Below, piece by piece: positions 11,477 to 25,000 of a stretch of 64,000 bases of DNA (position 1 is the stretch's first letter; each line of letters opens with the position of its first letter). The stretch covers positions 186,001 to 250,000 of the forward strand of contig WIXG01000059.1 of NCBI GenBank assembly GCA_009869945.1, read 5' to 3'. The stretch is from Mesaphorura yosii. Lineage: Eukaryota; Arthropoda; Collembola; Poduromorpha; Tullbergiidae. The notes beneath the pieces were generated by a model that saw nothing but the letters and a program-made list of their open reading frames with translations, did no database searches and was not told the DNA's origin. A program made the translations under genes and the position numbers.

Positions 11477-13790
11477 CTACCCGCTGCCATTCATTATGTG
11501 GCCGGGCTTTTGAGCATAAGTACGGCGATGCATGTCATCAATGCTCTCCAAGTAGTACGTTCCACTGAAGAGCACATCAGTGTTCCCAACTGGAGTGTAA
11601 GGAGCTGAGGAAAGGGAAAGCAATTCATTATTCATTAATTTCATTTTCATCATATCTTTATGGTATAAATGACATAAAAAGTACGCCTACCTTTATGATG
11701 AACGTCCTCACGCAGCTTCATTGTCTTGGAAAAAATTGCAGGGTCGACCTTTTGTCTTGAGCTCAAGCGAGCAGGAACTCCTGAGATAGCATTCAAGAGT
11801 TTCGTCAAGGATTCCGACTTCTTCGATGTAATACTGATCGAGTACATTGAAGCCTGGAGCCCGGACCCGTATGAAAACAGGCACATTCGATTCCCAAGCA
11901 ACTCTTCCTCAGGCTTGCTGCAAAGTACACAATTCACGATATGTAGCTTTCCATATTCATACAAGCGGACGTGGACTTAGAGAGTACAAACATACCTCAC
12001 GAGATAGGCGATGAGCCCTCCGTAAACGGATGGAGTGTACATGTTTCCGATTTGGTTGGCCAAGAACAAAGACGGCTTTGTTTTCCTCTCGTAAATGTCT
12101 TTAGATCCAGTCAAAACCAGTTTCTCAACATCGCGGTCGAAGTACGAGTCTTCTAATTTCACATTTCTGGTGAAACAGATTTAAAAAGTGAGTTCGACTG
12201 GCAGTTTGAAGGTGAGAAGACAGGTGAATTGATATACGCACCTGAGAGATTCGAGTCCCGGATACTTTTGACTAATTTCTTCATTCTTCATAAGACGAAT
12301 GTCGTTCAGAAACAGTCTTGCCAAAGATTTCTGGACCAACTTGCAGTATGGAGAGTGGAAGATGACTCCATTGAATGAGTTCAACGTGACCGACTCGGAA
12401 TACTTGCTCAAGTATTTTTGTCTATAGCGTTGATAGCACTTGTCCAATGAGCTCAAGTAGCACTTAATTGACAACTGGCCGTCCACACGTGGGTACTCTG
12501 ACTCCAAGTCGGGCTTGTAAAAGTCGTATACGTGAACAGAGTGGGAAGACCGGACTCCTGTCAAATGAAATTGAATGGTATGTGAATTAGACCTGCGACC
12601 TTGAACCGTGCACGAAAAGAGAAATCAACCAAGGCGTAACGCGCAATCACGATGAATTCACGTTAATCAGGTAAGTCTTGCACTCTTGCAGCCGATTGCC
12701 GCGAGGCATATACGATGATTGTTTGTGCTGTCATTAACAGGTTGAGACAAGAGTGGAAATTAACTGCGAGAAGGCTTGGATCAAATGCTGTGAATGCTCG
12801 TAATAATTTCTGATCGGGCGCATTAAATGAAAATGATAGTGTTCCTGGTGGGTTGAAGTTCTTACGATTTCATGATACAGAAATTTTCAGGCATTGAGAG
12901 ACACGAAATGAATACATAAAAGTTCTGTCTAATTTGATTTCTGAGTTGTGTATGAGCGACATTAACGAAATGGTAGAATGAAAACTATCAAATACCTCTG
13001 TCAATGACGAGCGGAGCATTTGGGCCCAGAAGAATAGCTACCGCTCCTGCACCACCGGTTGGCCTGGCATTGCCTGTCGCGTATACAGCAATGTCGCCAC
13101 AAACCACCAATGCCAGTCTCCCTGTAGAAATTGAATGACACGGAATTTAATTCATTCTTATGAATACAGAAAAAAAAGACAGAGATTCACACATGCTGCG
13201 ATCTCGCATGCGGAGCGTATGAATTAACTGTATGATAATATTCATTCGATTTACCATCCCAGGCACTAGATTCGAGCCAAGATAAAGAGTTGAAAAGGGC
13301 AGCGGTTCCACCGTAGCAGGCGTTTGTCGAATCTACTCCTTCAATGTCCGTATTTCCGCTCTCCTCGAACAGTTGCATGATGACTGTCTTGACACTCTTC
13401 GACTTGTCAAGAATGGTTTCTGTACCAACCTCAAGGCGTCCGATGCGGTCGTAACCTGGCGTGATTTATGAGTCAAGTTCATCAGTGAGACACGCCAGTT
13501 CAATTTCAAGGGCACCAAGCTCGCGTATTGTGGATATTCGAAATAAACTGACCAATTTTCTGTTTCTCCATCAGGTTGCGGACGACGGTCAGACAGAGCG
13601 AGTTGATGTCCTCTCTATCCGAGCAGAAGCCCATCTTGTCTTGGCCCAAACCAACCGTGTACTTTCCGGCAGAAACGTTGTCGAATACCTCCAGCTCGGT
13701 CTGGTCGACATATTGAGACGGAAAGTAGATTTCCATGGCCAAGATGCCAACATCTTGAGGCCAACAATTTGAAGCTGCGTTGCCACTCAT
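11477..13790 (-). CDS. HMGCS1: Hydroxymethylglutaryl-CoA synthase, cytosolic type
   Basis: Seven exons on the minus strand: 13553-13790, 13255-13455, 12996-13121, 12242-12557, 11996-12166, 11691-11917 and 11477-11604. Phases agree and give 468 residues plus stop. The enzyme condenses acetyl-CoA with acetoacetyl-CoA to HMG-CoA, the entry to the mevalonate pathway. In arthropods that pathway feeds juvenoids, dolichol, quinones and prenylation rather than sterols. Catalytic residues by family alignment are Glu92 (LEVGTETI), the acyl-carrying Cys126 ([10 protein letters not shown]) and His256 ([12 protein letters not shown]). Other family blocks are [62 protein letters not shown] and [13 protein letters not shown]. 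No mitochondrial presequence precedes the first core block, so the product should be cytosolic. The C-terminal tail after [10 protein letters not shown] is short compared with vertebrates. Confidence 0.97.
12558..12995 (-). other. Intron 3 of HMG-CoA synthase
   Basis: A 438 bp GT-AG intron, the longest in this gene, between exons 12996-13121 and 12242-12557. No gene or repeat is seen in it. Confidence 0.8.
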
Positions 13791-16700
13791 AGTCGTACGA
13801 GTTCCTTGGTGTGGAAGATCAAAATGTCACTTGAATCTGAAACAAATATGGTGGAGGAGATAAACTCGTGTGTTCCTTATGCGATTATTGAAGACTGATT
13901 CTGACAGAGTTCGAGCAGAGCACTGATTCGTATAAACAATACTGCCCAAGTCTTTATAGCCAAAAGTAGTTTAGTAGCAGTACGCAACAGCATGGGAATG
14001 ACCCATGACCACCAGCCTAAGGCAAAACCTGAATTTGTGCATGTGGAGAAGCCTGCATTCTCTGCTTGGAATCATACACCACAATTAATATAGCTCACAT
14101 TTTCCCCAATCAAGTCGTCATCCATTCAATATTCAAATCTTCATCCTGATATTACGCTATTGTTGTTATTGTAATGCAAGTTAACTTCAACACGAAGGAA
14201 AAATCCATTATTGAGCAAAAAATGGTGACGTGAGTCGCAACGCTTGTTATATAATGAACATCCTCCTTGGAATCAGATTTTTCTCTCATCACACAGGTTT
14301 TACTCCAGTCTAGACGGTAACAGCACGGAAAACAGCAATACAGGCTCCAACACGAGTCATTTAGTTATGAAACCCTCCTACTTTTACGGATTATGAATTA
14401 CGAATTAGCTGCAAGGAAGGAACTGCTGGATATTAGTAATGCATATAAGACAAGACCATTTATTGCTGCGCTGCAGTAAAATCAAGTCTGACGCCTCACG
14501 CCTTGCGCAATCATCGGCCCAAATGATGTCTAATGCATTAACTTAGCGAATTAGTCAAAAACGCATCCGATCAGCAGAGAGCAGGGCGGTCAACCGGTCC
14601 TCATTTGCTACGCACGTAAGCAAATTCCCACAAACCGCCTTTCGACATAATGCTCGTATTCGCTCGATTAAATTCGAATCAAAACTTCCTCCTTGCACAA
14701 TTCTAATGAAATCATGAAGGCCTTCGTGCCAACTCACATACGTAATCAATTTGACTTAATTTGTGAACTGCAAAAAATGAAGAAAACTGAACTTTCGCAA
14801 TGTACGCAACATGACGTACTGAGAAATAAAAATTCCTGGCTTAGACTAGTTCCGAGTTCGAGGAAACAATTTCGTAAGCGAGGGCTTGACAGTGGTAAAT
14901 GCGACGCGTTAACTTTATATTGAGAATGTTGAGGCTGAGACAACGTCCCAGCGATGAGATGGAAACCTGCGACAAAAATCTGAGCTAATTTGTGGCTGGC
15001 CGTTGTGGATCACTGCACTCAGAAGAGTTGGAAGTTGGATTCACTGCAAAAGTCAGACTAGAATCTAACCCTGATCGGAGCCTCATTAAATAGCCTCGGG
15101 CTGAGGAAAACTAGACCTCCTTTCTGGGCCGCCTGAACTAGATTTCAGTTTGTTTGTGACTTCAATTAATCGGAACCATTGATGAATGCCCTTTTCGTTG
15201 CTCGGGGTCCCAGCATCAATTCAGCTTAAAATTAGAACTGCACGTGCAAGCGTGCAACTGTGATTTGCCGACAGCTTTCGCAAACGCAATTAAAATTTAG
15301 AATGCTCTTTGCATGATCTTGAGTGGTTATTTGATGTGAAACTGTGTGGAACTGCAACGAAATTTAAGTCAAAGATTTCGTCACACGCGTGATTCAGTGC
15401 TTCTGACAAAAGTCACTCCCGTTTGCTTTGTGAATACTTCCGACTTCTGATTCATTCATTTGCACGTGCTTCCTGTTCCTGCACTGCACTAAACTGATTT
15501 TTCAATATTCGGACTGACGAATCCCTAGTATTGGAGTACGCCAATCTTGAAGTCTCGCTACAATATCAAAGAAACTCGCGAATGATTTCAGAACTCTGTC
15601 GTTGAACTCAAAGTCAAAGTAATAACCCGGGGCCAGGTAAAAGGTCATGACCAGAAATGAAATAAGCCACGCAATTCTAGTCGCTCGCGACCGTCGCGAC
15701 TCACACACCGTCCCTAGTCACAGAGCAGTGTTAATACTACACTCGGATACGTCTTGCGATTGCTTATTTTAGATTCCGCACTCCACAACGACTTTATCTT
15801 ATCCTATGAGTGTTATACAAAGGAATGATACATACAGAGACAGCCGTGTATCATGCTGCATGATCATGTCGTACTGCAATTGCAGTTGCACATGTCCGTT
15901 CATTTGCCACATTTTGTTTGCATTGTCTGGGTATATTGAAATTCACCAACCCTTCACCATAAATTGCTGGCGCAGTGCAAATCATTAAAAAAAGGTCCGC
16001 ATCACCAGAACAAAGTTCATTTCTCGTTTACTGCTTGAGCTTTTTCGCCTGTTTAATTTCGTTGTACGGTTTTGCTTCAAATTGAAATGCTGACTAATTA
16101 ATATGTGATATGGGGATATGTCAAGGAAACTAGTTGCAAATTTTATCACAATTCTTGAATAATCCTTATTCATGAAATTCATGGCTCTTGCAAGTGAGAA
16201 CTGGATTGAGGTTACTGGAAGAGAACCAGGTTCGCCCATCGCGAAGTTCGAAGCACAGCCGAAGGACAGCCGCGCTAACTGCGAGACGGTCTAATTAAAT
16301 GCCAATCGCAGAGCTGTCAAGTCAAAATCGCATGCAAGGCTCAACAGGACTGCTTCCTTTCTTTGACGTTGACTGCACGACATTTGGGGAAGTACACGTA
16401 CACGTGTTTGCGTGTGTCAACCTCACAGCCGGAGCTGGTGACTGCGCGGCGACAGCCCAAGCACACGTACAGCACACAAGTCTCCAAGGTACAAGCCCAA
16501 GTAATGATATCTTATTATATTACTTGTTTAAGTAACTACTTAATTCCGCTATATTTGTATGTAATGGACGATACGAATGATTCAAATTCAGTTCATTGAT
16601 ATTTCGCATACGATGAAATTTTATCCAATGTAATTTTCAAGGAAGCGCAGTGGCTCGTAATAGGATGGAATGTAAAAACCAAGCCTCACACAGGCCCAGG

Positions 16701-19065
16701 ATCGTCAGGAAGGATGCAAGAGCAGGCACAGACAACATCATGATCGCTTTCGTTCTGCCATGTCGAAAGGTGAGGGTTAACTGCTTCTTTGAAAGCAGCG
16801 ACACGTGTCTCGACGGCTCAACAGGCCCAATCTAATCGTATAATGAGATTGTGCTGAGTTTGATCATTCTTACGTCACGGAACTCTGATTACTCAGATAA
16901 GACACGGAGCGCCGACTAAAGCCAAACCACTGCTAACAATCGTCGTAAAACGAGTGGTAAATCCGAATACTTGCAACTATGCAACAATACAAACCCAGGA
17001 ATTCCTGTCATTCCTGCATCACATGTAACACTTTACGTTTGCTCATGCGAATGCAGTGCACTTTTTGCGACTCGTCATTCGCATATTCTCATGCACGTCT
17101 ACTTGGTCAGATCCACACAATCTTGGGATTCTCCGTACTCGTTTACGCAGTTCTGACTCCAACAAGGTCAACTTGAAATCCAAACGTCTCGCGTAATTGT
17201 GAGAAAATAATTTGGGAAAGCGTGCAAAAACTGAGCAGAGGCCGCATACACACGTAATCAAACAAGAAATTAAGGTGATTGTGTTGCTGACATTCAGCAG
17301 GCCAATAATAATAGTGACGCAACCTCTGACAGTTGTAAATAAAATGCACGAAGCACATTAATACAACTCCTCAGGTCAACCTTGCTCCTGCACGCGTGCT
17401 TCTTCAGTAAACAGAAATTGCACCAAGTCAAAGTTAAGTCAGGAGTCACGGAATTGAATGGAAGAAACCCAAAACTCGCTTAAAGGTTTCTTAGACAGTT
17501 AAGATCGACTGGCATAAAGGCCTCTTGAAAGTGGCCAACAATCTCAATAATCTCATTCTATACAGAATTCTGTGAGTCATTAAATTGAGGCCGTTGCTGA
17601 GTACGGGAATTCGAGTCCACCTGCAACTGCCATTGCTTCAAGTGCAGGTTTTTTTTACCTTGATAACTCGGCCTTGTTTTCCACGTCCGTGAAAGCGTGT
17701 GATACAGTATTGTTGAGCAAATTGTCATTTGGTGCATGAGAAATTCTAGCGGAATGGCGTGAACTCTCAGGATCCTTCATCAGCTACACATTTTGAACAC
17801 TTAATGTCACTCTCACATAAACTTGTACGTGAAATACGAGCCCTGAATTGCAAATTTGTCCGGAGCTCTTCCCGAATGTCACGATCGTGAGTTGCCATGG
17901 CACTCTTCCACTTCACTTTAACTCCCATCCTGCAATATTAGGGTATGATTTGGATTTGTACAACAACCACCTGCAGAGGACTTGAGAAAAATCCTGCAAA
18001 CTTGCAAAAATGAACTCCTTCGCGAAATTACATAATGGCTGAGATCACACGTGCCATAGATCAACCATTTGGAATAATTTGCAAAACACTTCAGCACCAG
18101 CACTGTTTCCCTTTTCAAAATATTACCGGGTCGATCATTCAACTCTTGAGTTAGTCATCGGTCTCGTGCCGCATCTCGCTCGGTTCCACTGCGGTGGGCT
18201 CTCCATTCGTCAGGTTTTAGCTTTCCATCCCTGTGCGTGTTCACAAAGATCGAGTGCTGCAGTATTTGGGTTATGGATTTTTCATTGAGCGTGGAACTCT
18301 GATTAATTTCCATTGTTCATTGAGCTGGTCGTCGCGACCTATCCGATATGAAATGTAATCACACGTCTCCCTGAGCAGTTAATATTTGATTGAACTTGAT
18401 CTGCGTGAGGCGTTTGTATTATTAACGCGTTGCATGAAATCATGATTCACGTGTAGGCTTCACAGCTTACATGTCTCCTTATCAAGAATCTCGCGCTGCT
18501 GGTTGGCTGACTGACTCCTTCGAGCAAATACCAACAGCAGCAGCTGCAAATACGTCCGCGGAGATAAATAGTCTGAACTATCACAGTACACTTAAGCTAA
18601 ATGTGCGTGTAGATACAATTAGTCTAATAATGAGTACCCTGACTCGACTCGTGAGGGTGAGGACACGATTGCCTGCTAGGAAGACGACATTGGACGAGAT
18701 GATGTTGTGGAAAACGAAGGAAAGATCTGAAATTACGTTGGTGACTGCGCTATGGCTCTGATATTACGAAGCAGATCAAAGTTCACAATAGCGAACAAGA
18801 ATTTTTGAAATGATTGGAGACGAAGACGTGTACATATTTAAAGCGACGGATGATACGCGAGAATTAAATCATAAATGCTCCATGTTTCATTGATCATCTT
18901 GAACATTCTCAGTAATTAAGTCGCTCAAAGCACTTCATTGAGATTATCCAAATCAGGTTCAACTTCCAAGTCACCCAAGTTACTCTTGTGTACACAGTCC
19001 ACAATTTCTCTTTCGTGGAAATACAATCAAAGAGGATACGAGAATAGAGGCGGACGAAAGCCAAA
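13791..19065. other. Gene-poor interval upstream of the lipid transfer protein gene
   Basis: I find no supportable exon in these 5.3 kb. The left edge carries the HMG-CoA synthase leader and promoter (minus strand). The right edge carries the leader and promoter of the large lipid transfer protein. Open frames of 60-96 codons occur on both strands but lack family resemblance and good splice context. Visible short motifs are a CACGTG E-box at 16401-16406 inside an alternating ACGT-rich run, two TCGCGA sites at 15685-15690 and 15694-15699, a paired GATA motif near 15793-15803 and a TATTTAAA near 18834. Confidence 0.5.
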
Positions 19066-22000
19066 ATGGCGATTCTCGCCACGCCGCGGACGCCACTGCT
19101 GCTGACTAGACTGAAACTTTGTTCTACGAGGATTTTCATCAGTGTGATTGTATTCGCATCTGTGTTCAGTGCGTCTGTCGCAGGTAATCCTTTCGAGCTT
19201 CAAAATGTCGAATCGATCTGAAGAAGCCGTGCGAGTATTTGGAAAGTGGGGTGAAAAGTCAGAAAATGTGCCTATCACGATCATAAGAATGAAATCATGC
19301 TTAAAAGGATAGATTTGTGTTTTGTGCTGATGTATTCGACTGCCACCTCGAAGAAAATAGTCTCTGTTTGAACGGACGCCAATTTGGAAGCCAATTACAA
19401 GTTCTCAAATTCATTTATTTGTCTTTGCTTGCACTCAAGCTTACTGACCGATTTTCTTTTCCGTTTTCGACTTTCACGAAGCTTGCAAATTGAATTACAT
19501 CTTCAACTTATGGAATCCGATATTGCAATCTGATTAGGCGCCCTTAACCATTAGACTCATTTATCTGTCGCGTTATTCATTGATCGTTTTTCGAAATCTG
19601 TACCGTTAATGCAAATTTCAGCTTGCACGCTCAGCACTCGTGATTTGTGAGCCATTTCAAAATAAAATTCACACTTTTTAATCTGACTCTAAGCAAAAGT
19701 GCTTACAAAGACTAATCGGCGAGCATCAGCTCCCAAGTCCAACACTGACGACATGGTCTGTCTGACTTCAGAAAATTGTTACCATCTCATTGAGAAGTGC
19801 ATGTTTTTCATTAGAAATGCAAAAATTCTTGCGTTTGCAAAAATTCAAGAGGCGCAGATTAGCGGACGTTGCACAAGAGATCGCAAATATCAGCAATCGA
19901 GTGCATTGGATAATCTGCAGTGCGGTCTCGACAACAGTCGACTTAATAAGCTCAAATTGATGCATCGAATTGTCACATAATTTAGATTAAGCAATCGGTC
20001 TGGCTGACTAAACTTCGAATGGAGCCGCATCGCAATTTCAACTTTCGAGTTTAAATACAAAGGTGAACATTCCTGTCTAACCGTGAGTCTTGTCACTACC
20101 CCAACCGAAAAAGTACGTTGCATCTCGCCATAATGATCAGTAATTCACTTGCACAGCTATAATACAAATCAAACATAACTCTGAAAGAAATAAGAAATGG
20201 AACTGGAAGAGTATTCTAAATATACGCAAGTCATCTCTTATCTTATTTACGATTTCAGTAATGATTAACTCAAAATATTTCATGTTCAGCTGAAGTTAAA
20301 CCGCCTTCATTCTCCACAAAAATAACTTGCGAGCTACCAGTTGACCTCACATTCCCATTCTGTACGTTTGCTGAATAAAAGGGTCATTACATGAATTCAT
20401 CTCAATACGAACGGACAACGAACGCAATGCCATGGCTGTATTTGATCAAAACCGATTTCTATTTCTGCTCCTTGGAGGAGGTTGAACCATAATGGCTGTA
20501 ATGAGTACGCGTAATCGTTGAAGATAACTCACGGAGGCCTGAAAGTGTAAACATTTTTACGTTCAAGTATTTATGTAGTTTGCAATTGGAGCCCGGAAAG
20601 AAATACTGGAAAAGATAACCCGAACGCCAAATATGTTGACTGTTTACACAAATGAACTGAAGTAATGTTGTTTACCGAACTTTTGTGCTGCAGGGCCACG
20701 TGGAACTTCATCCATTCCAAAATGCGCAACATTTTGTGCAGGCAAGTGAATGTGTTACTTGAATCAGGAAACTAGATCCGCCTGAATGCAATTGTTAATT
20801 TCTGAGTTCATGGCTCCGTATTTAATGGCTTCCAGAATCTTCCTTATTTCGTTACGAGACGATGTCCACCTACATTTATGACTACAGCACCGACGTCAGT
20901 ACGTACGTGGTGCATGGCTCGTCCGGGGAGTCACGCCTGCACCTCAAAGCCAAAGCGGAGATCACACCGTTCTCACAATGCGATTTCCAGTTGACGGTAC
21001 CTCACAAATCTTGACTTGAAAATGAAACCGATGGAATTGAGGACTAATACTAATGTGACGGTTGTAGCTGAAAGATGTTAACCTGCGAGAGTCGGACCTC
21101 GCAAATTCCGCTTTACGTACCCAAATCAGCGATTCGGAGGCGCTGTCTCGAGAATTGGAAAGACGACCTTTGCAATTTTCTTACCAGAATGGGAAAATTG
21201 AAAGTATTTGCAGCGACGAGCAGGACTCTGTGTGGGTTCTCAATGTCAAGCGGGGTGTCCTGTCGATGTTGCAGAACACCATGGATAAAGGTCAACAGAA
21301 GAGCCACACCGTGCAAGAGGTTATATTTGCATTACTTTCCGCATAGTGGGTTTGCATGCCGAGACCCAACAACTGACCTGGTCATCTGCCACTGCCAATC
21401 AAAATCATGCTGACACAATTTTCTCCGTTTTTGACAGGTCGATGTAAATGGAAGATGTCCCACAGTGTACACTAGCGATACACCAGCGCCACACGGGCCC
21501 GGGACTAGTCAGACTGTCACCAGAACTAAGAACCTGCGAAGCTGCAACCACAGGCACTCGCACATTTCTGGGGTTCAGTCCATTCCATACACGTCCAGCT
21601 CCCCGATTCAATCGCTTCCTCTCCTGGCCGGAACACAAATATGCACACAGACCATTGAGGATTCCAAAATAATTCACGTTGACTGCAAAGAAGAGCACAA
21701 CTTCCAACCGTTTGACTACATCCAGAGTGGGGCCCGAACAAATCTCGTCCAAACGCTCACTCTAATCGGAGAGAAGGCGTCAACACTCTCGACGGCTTCT
21801 GGTAAATGTCAAAGTTCATTTTAACAGAACAGGAGAGGTAATTTATTCATTATTATGCATCATTAGTAATTATTTCATGAATTCATATAGACGTCCACGA
21901 GAAAAAGTTACGAACGACCACGCTACTGTTCGAAAGTGATGAGGTACGCTTCTCGAACGGAAATAACATCGACAGCATTCTGCAGAGAATGGAGAATCTG

Positions 22001-25000
22001 GAGGAGAAAAATATGACCAGAATTAGACCGAACGCCCCAGAGCACTTTATGGAAATAATCGGTCAACTTCGGAGCATCAACGCATCCTCACTGAAGTCAC
22101 TTCATTCGAAAGCGACCAAGATCGGGAAAATATTCTTACTCGACGCCCTGCCTTTCGTTGGAACACCACATGCTCTTGGGTTTATGCGCGACCTGTTTCT
22201 GGAAAAGAAACTGTCTGTCGAACACAAGGACGCTTGGCTGACCAGTTTGGCGTTTATCAAGAAACCAAGCATCGGAATGATTGAAGTTCTTCAGGTAAGA
22301 ACCTCTGCCTGTTATTAAGTTAGAATTTCTTTTTAATTTTTGTAATTTCTCATTTTTGCAAAGCCACTTTTAACTGACGACCCAGAAAGCCAAGCTTTGT
22401 TTGGGGTTTCTGCCATGGTGCACTCGTACTGCCAAGAACATTCCGATTGTGCCTCCAACACTGTGATAACGGTGACCATGAGAAAAATATATGATCTGCT
22501 GCATGGTTGTGAAGTGCAAAATCAAAATGTCAACAGCAAAGAATTTTTGAGGACCATTTACGCTTTGAAGTCAATTGGAAATGCTGGTCGATTGATTCAG
22601 CTCCAGGACAGTGACTTCTCTGACCACAGCTCTCAGCATTTGATCGAAAAATGCTTTAGAATCAAAGCGAATCCGATTGAAATTAGATTGGCCGCAATTG
22701 ATGCCTTCCGAAGAATGCACTGCGGCTCGTACAATCAGCAAACTCTGATCCAGGTCCTGAGGGACACGGACGAAAGCACTGAAATCCGGATTCAGGCGTA
22801 CCTCACCCTCATGCGATGTCCGACCAATGATCTCATTCAAACACTCAAGGAGGTCTTTTATACGGACACGGTTAACCAGGGTAATTAAAACACAATCTAT
22901 TCGATACAGTATTTATTAAATATAGATTTAATTCACGCAATGGCTGGTGTATTTTAGTCTTGTCTTTCATGTGGACTCACCTGACTAATCTCCAAGAAAC
23001 CACCAGCCCCGACAAGCAGTCGATTCGTGAGCTGCTGTCCAATGAAGAACTGCAGCACAAGTTCAGCGCGGACGCGAGGAAGTTCTCTCGGAACTACGAG
23101 GGCGCCAAATACTGGGAGAAGTACAATGTTGGAGCCGGGTACGATGCTAACTTGATCTTCAGTCCAGAGTCCTTCATACCCAGATCGGGAATGGTAAATA
23201 TTACAACGCACCTTTTCGGAGAAGCAATCAACTTGTTAGAGTTTGGTGTTCGAGCGCAATCAATGGAGCAGCTGCTGGAGCCCATTTTCGGTCCCGCAGG
23301 GTACTTTCCCGACCAGACTGTCAATGAGGCGCTGCACTCAATGCGCGTACGGAGAAATGCCGCCAGTAATCAAGTCGACCGTTTGGAATCCATTTACAAC
23401 GAAGTTGGAGATGATTTGAACTCGGCTCAGCCAAGTGGTTCCTTTTACACGAGGGTTTTCGGAAATGAAATTGCCAGCAAGAGCTTCGTCATTGCTCACA
23501 AAGACAGAACTTTTCCGACCATGGTCGACGAGAATGGCAAGAATTGGCTGGATTTGACCTTCTGGCTGGACAACATGAGCAAGGGAAAGAGCATGGACTA
23601 CACCAAGTCCAGCGTCATTATGGACCTCAGCTACACCGTCCCCACATCGGCAGGTCTTCCATTGACGTTGAATATCCAGTCTGCCAGCACAGTTGGAATA
23701 AGTGCCAGTGGAAAGATTGACCTGCAGAAATACTGGGATCAGAAAGAACTTGAAATCGTGGGAAAACTTTCTCCGTCTGCCGCCATTCAAGTAGTGGGAA
23801 CAATGTCGGTCGGGTTGGGTGAAAACGTGCACTCGGGACTCAGAATTGAGAACACACTCCACTCGTCCACTGCTGTTGAAGGCCAAGCCAAGTTAAAGCA
23901 TGGTAAATTGGTCCACGCTTCCTTCGGACTTCCACAACCCAAGCAAGAGCTTTTCCATGTCAAATCCCAAGTTTACCTGGTCAAACCATCTGGAGAAAAG
24001 GTGCCTGAGAAAGGACCCATAAACGCTCCAACCATCACTCATAATTTGTGCACTCCCAAAACATTGGAAACACTCTTGGGCATAAAAATCTGTGGAAACA
24101 TCAACGTCCCCGAGTCACTGAGCTCATCCTTCTTCAAAGTTCCCAGCTCAGTGTCTCTACACATTGAGAAAACCGATAGTTTCTCAAGCTACGACGTCAG
24201 CTACAAATGGGAACGAGGACCCAACAAGACAGACATTGAAATAGTGTTCGACACACCCGGCTCGCAAATTAATCGTCGTATCGCAACAAGCTACATTTAT
24301 GACTTGCCCAATGGCTTGTTAAAAGTGGGGCTTGAAACACCTTCAAAATCGTTGATAATTGATGGTGAATATTCTCAAAACTCGTCGCACTTCCAACTCA
24401 CAGCGAAGTCAGGCGCTGAGAGAGTGATTTTCGTGAATGCCGAGCTGAAGAAGCAGCTTCATCGAATCGAACCACATCTTGTCATTCTCTACTACGAGAA
24501 ACCAATACTTGAGATTGAAGGAACGACTGTTGGGCTGGCAAAGTACCTGAGTGGCGAAGGGAAGGCGACCTTCGACGTCAACGTCAAACAACTGACGGAG
24601 AAACGAATCAACCTAAATGGTGAGTACGCAGTCTAACCTGGCTACAATTAGATTTTGGCTTAGGTTGACAATAGGATTTGTTTATAGGCGAACTGAGCAG
24701 AAACGGAGACACATTTGACCAAGCGGTGAGCATCACCTCTCATTTCTTGACTGGACACCTGAAATCAACACTCCGAGCCAACGAAAATGTGCTGACTTCC
24801 AAGGTGGAGGTTGAATATGGCTTCAACGGCGGGGCAATGACAGCATACAACATAAATGGCAAGATCCAGAAGTCACGAAAGGGAGTGCTCACCAAGTATT
24901 ACGCCATCTACAACTTCACTCCAGTTGCTTCGCCCGGCAATCAATTCACGTTCACGTGGGAAGTTCATGCAGGTGGAAAATATTGTGAGAATTTGCTGAC

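Noticed and set aside
8944-12681. Identical 15-mer TCAGGTAAGTCTTGC at 8944-8958 and 12667-12681, considered as spliced-leader RNA copies
   Set aside because: Flanks are unrelated and most of the 15-mer is the ordinary splice-donor consensus. No Sm site or SL-RNA fold is visible.
15502-15708. Minus-strand open frame with a hydrophobic segment
   Set aside because: No ATG at the frame start, no splice context and no recognisable family. The hydrophobic run alone is not evidence.
17595-17640. tRNA-like GGAATTCGAGTCC
   Set aside because: The T-stem does not pair and no other arms fit.
18471-18761. 96-codon open frame before the lipid transfer protein start
   Set aside because: No family resemblance, low-complexity start, and no splice link to the signal-peptide exon.
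23338-23886. 182-codon antisense open frame
   Set aside because: Same reason: a shadow of exon 9 of the lipid transfer protein, with no recognisable domain.
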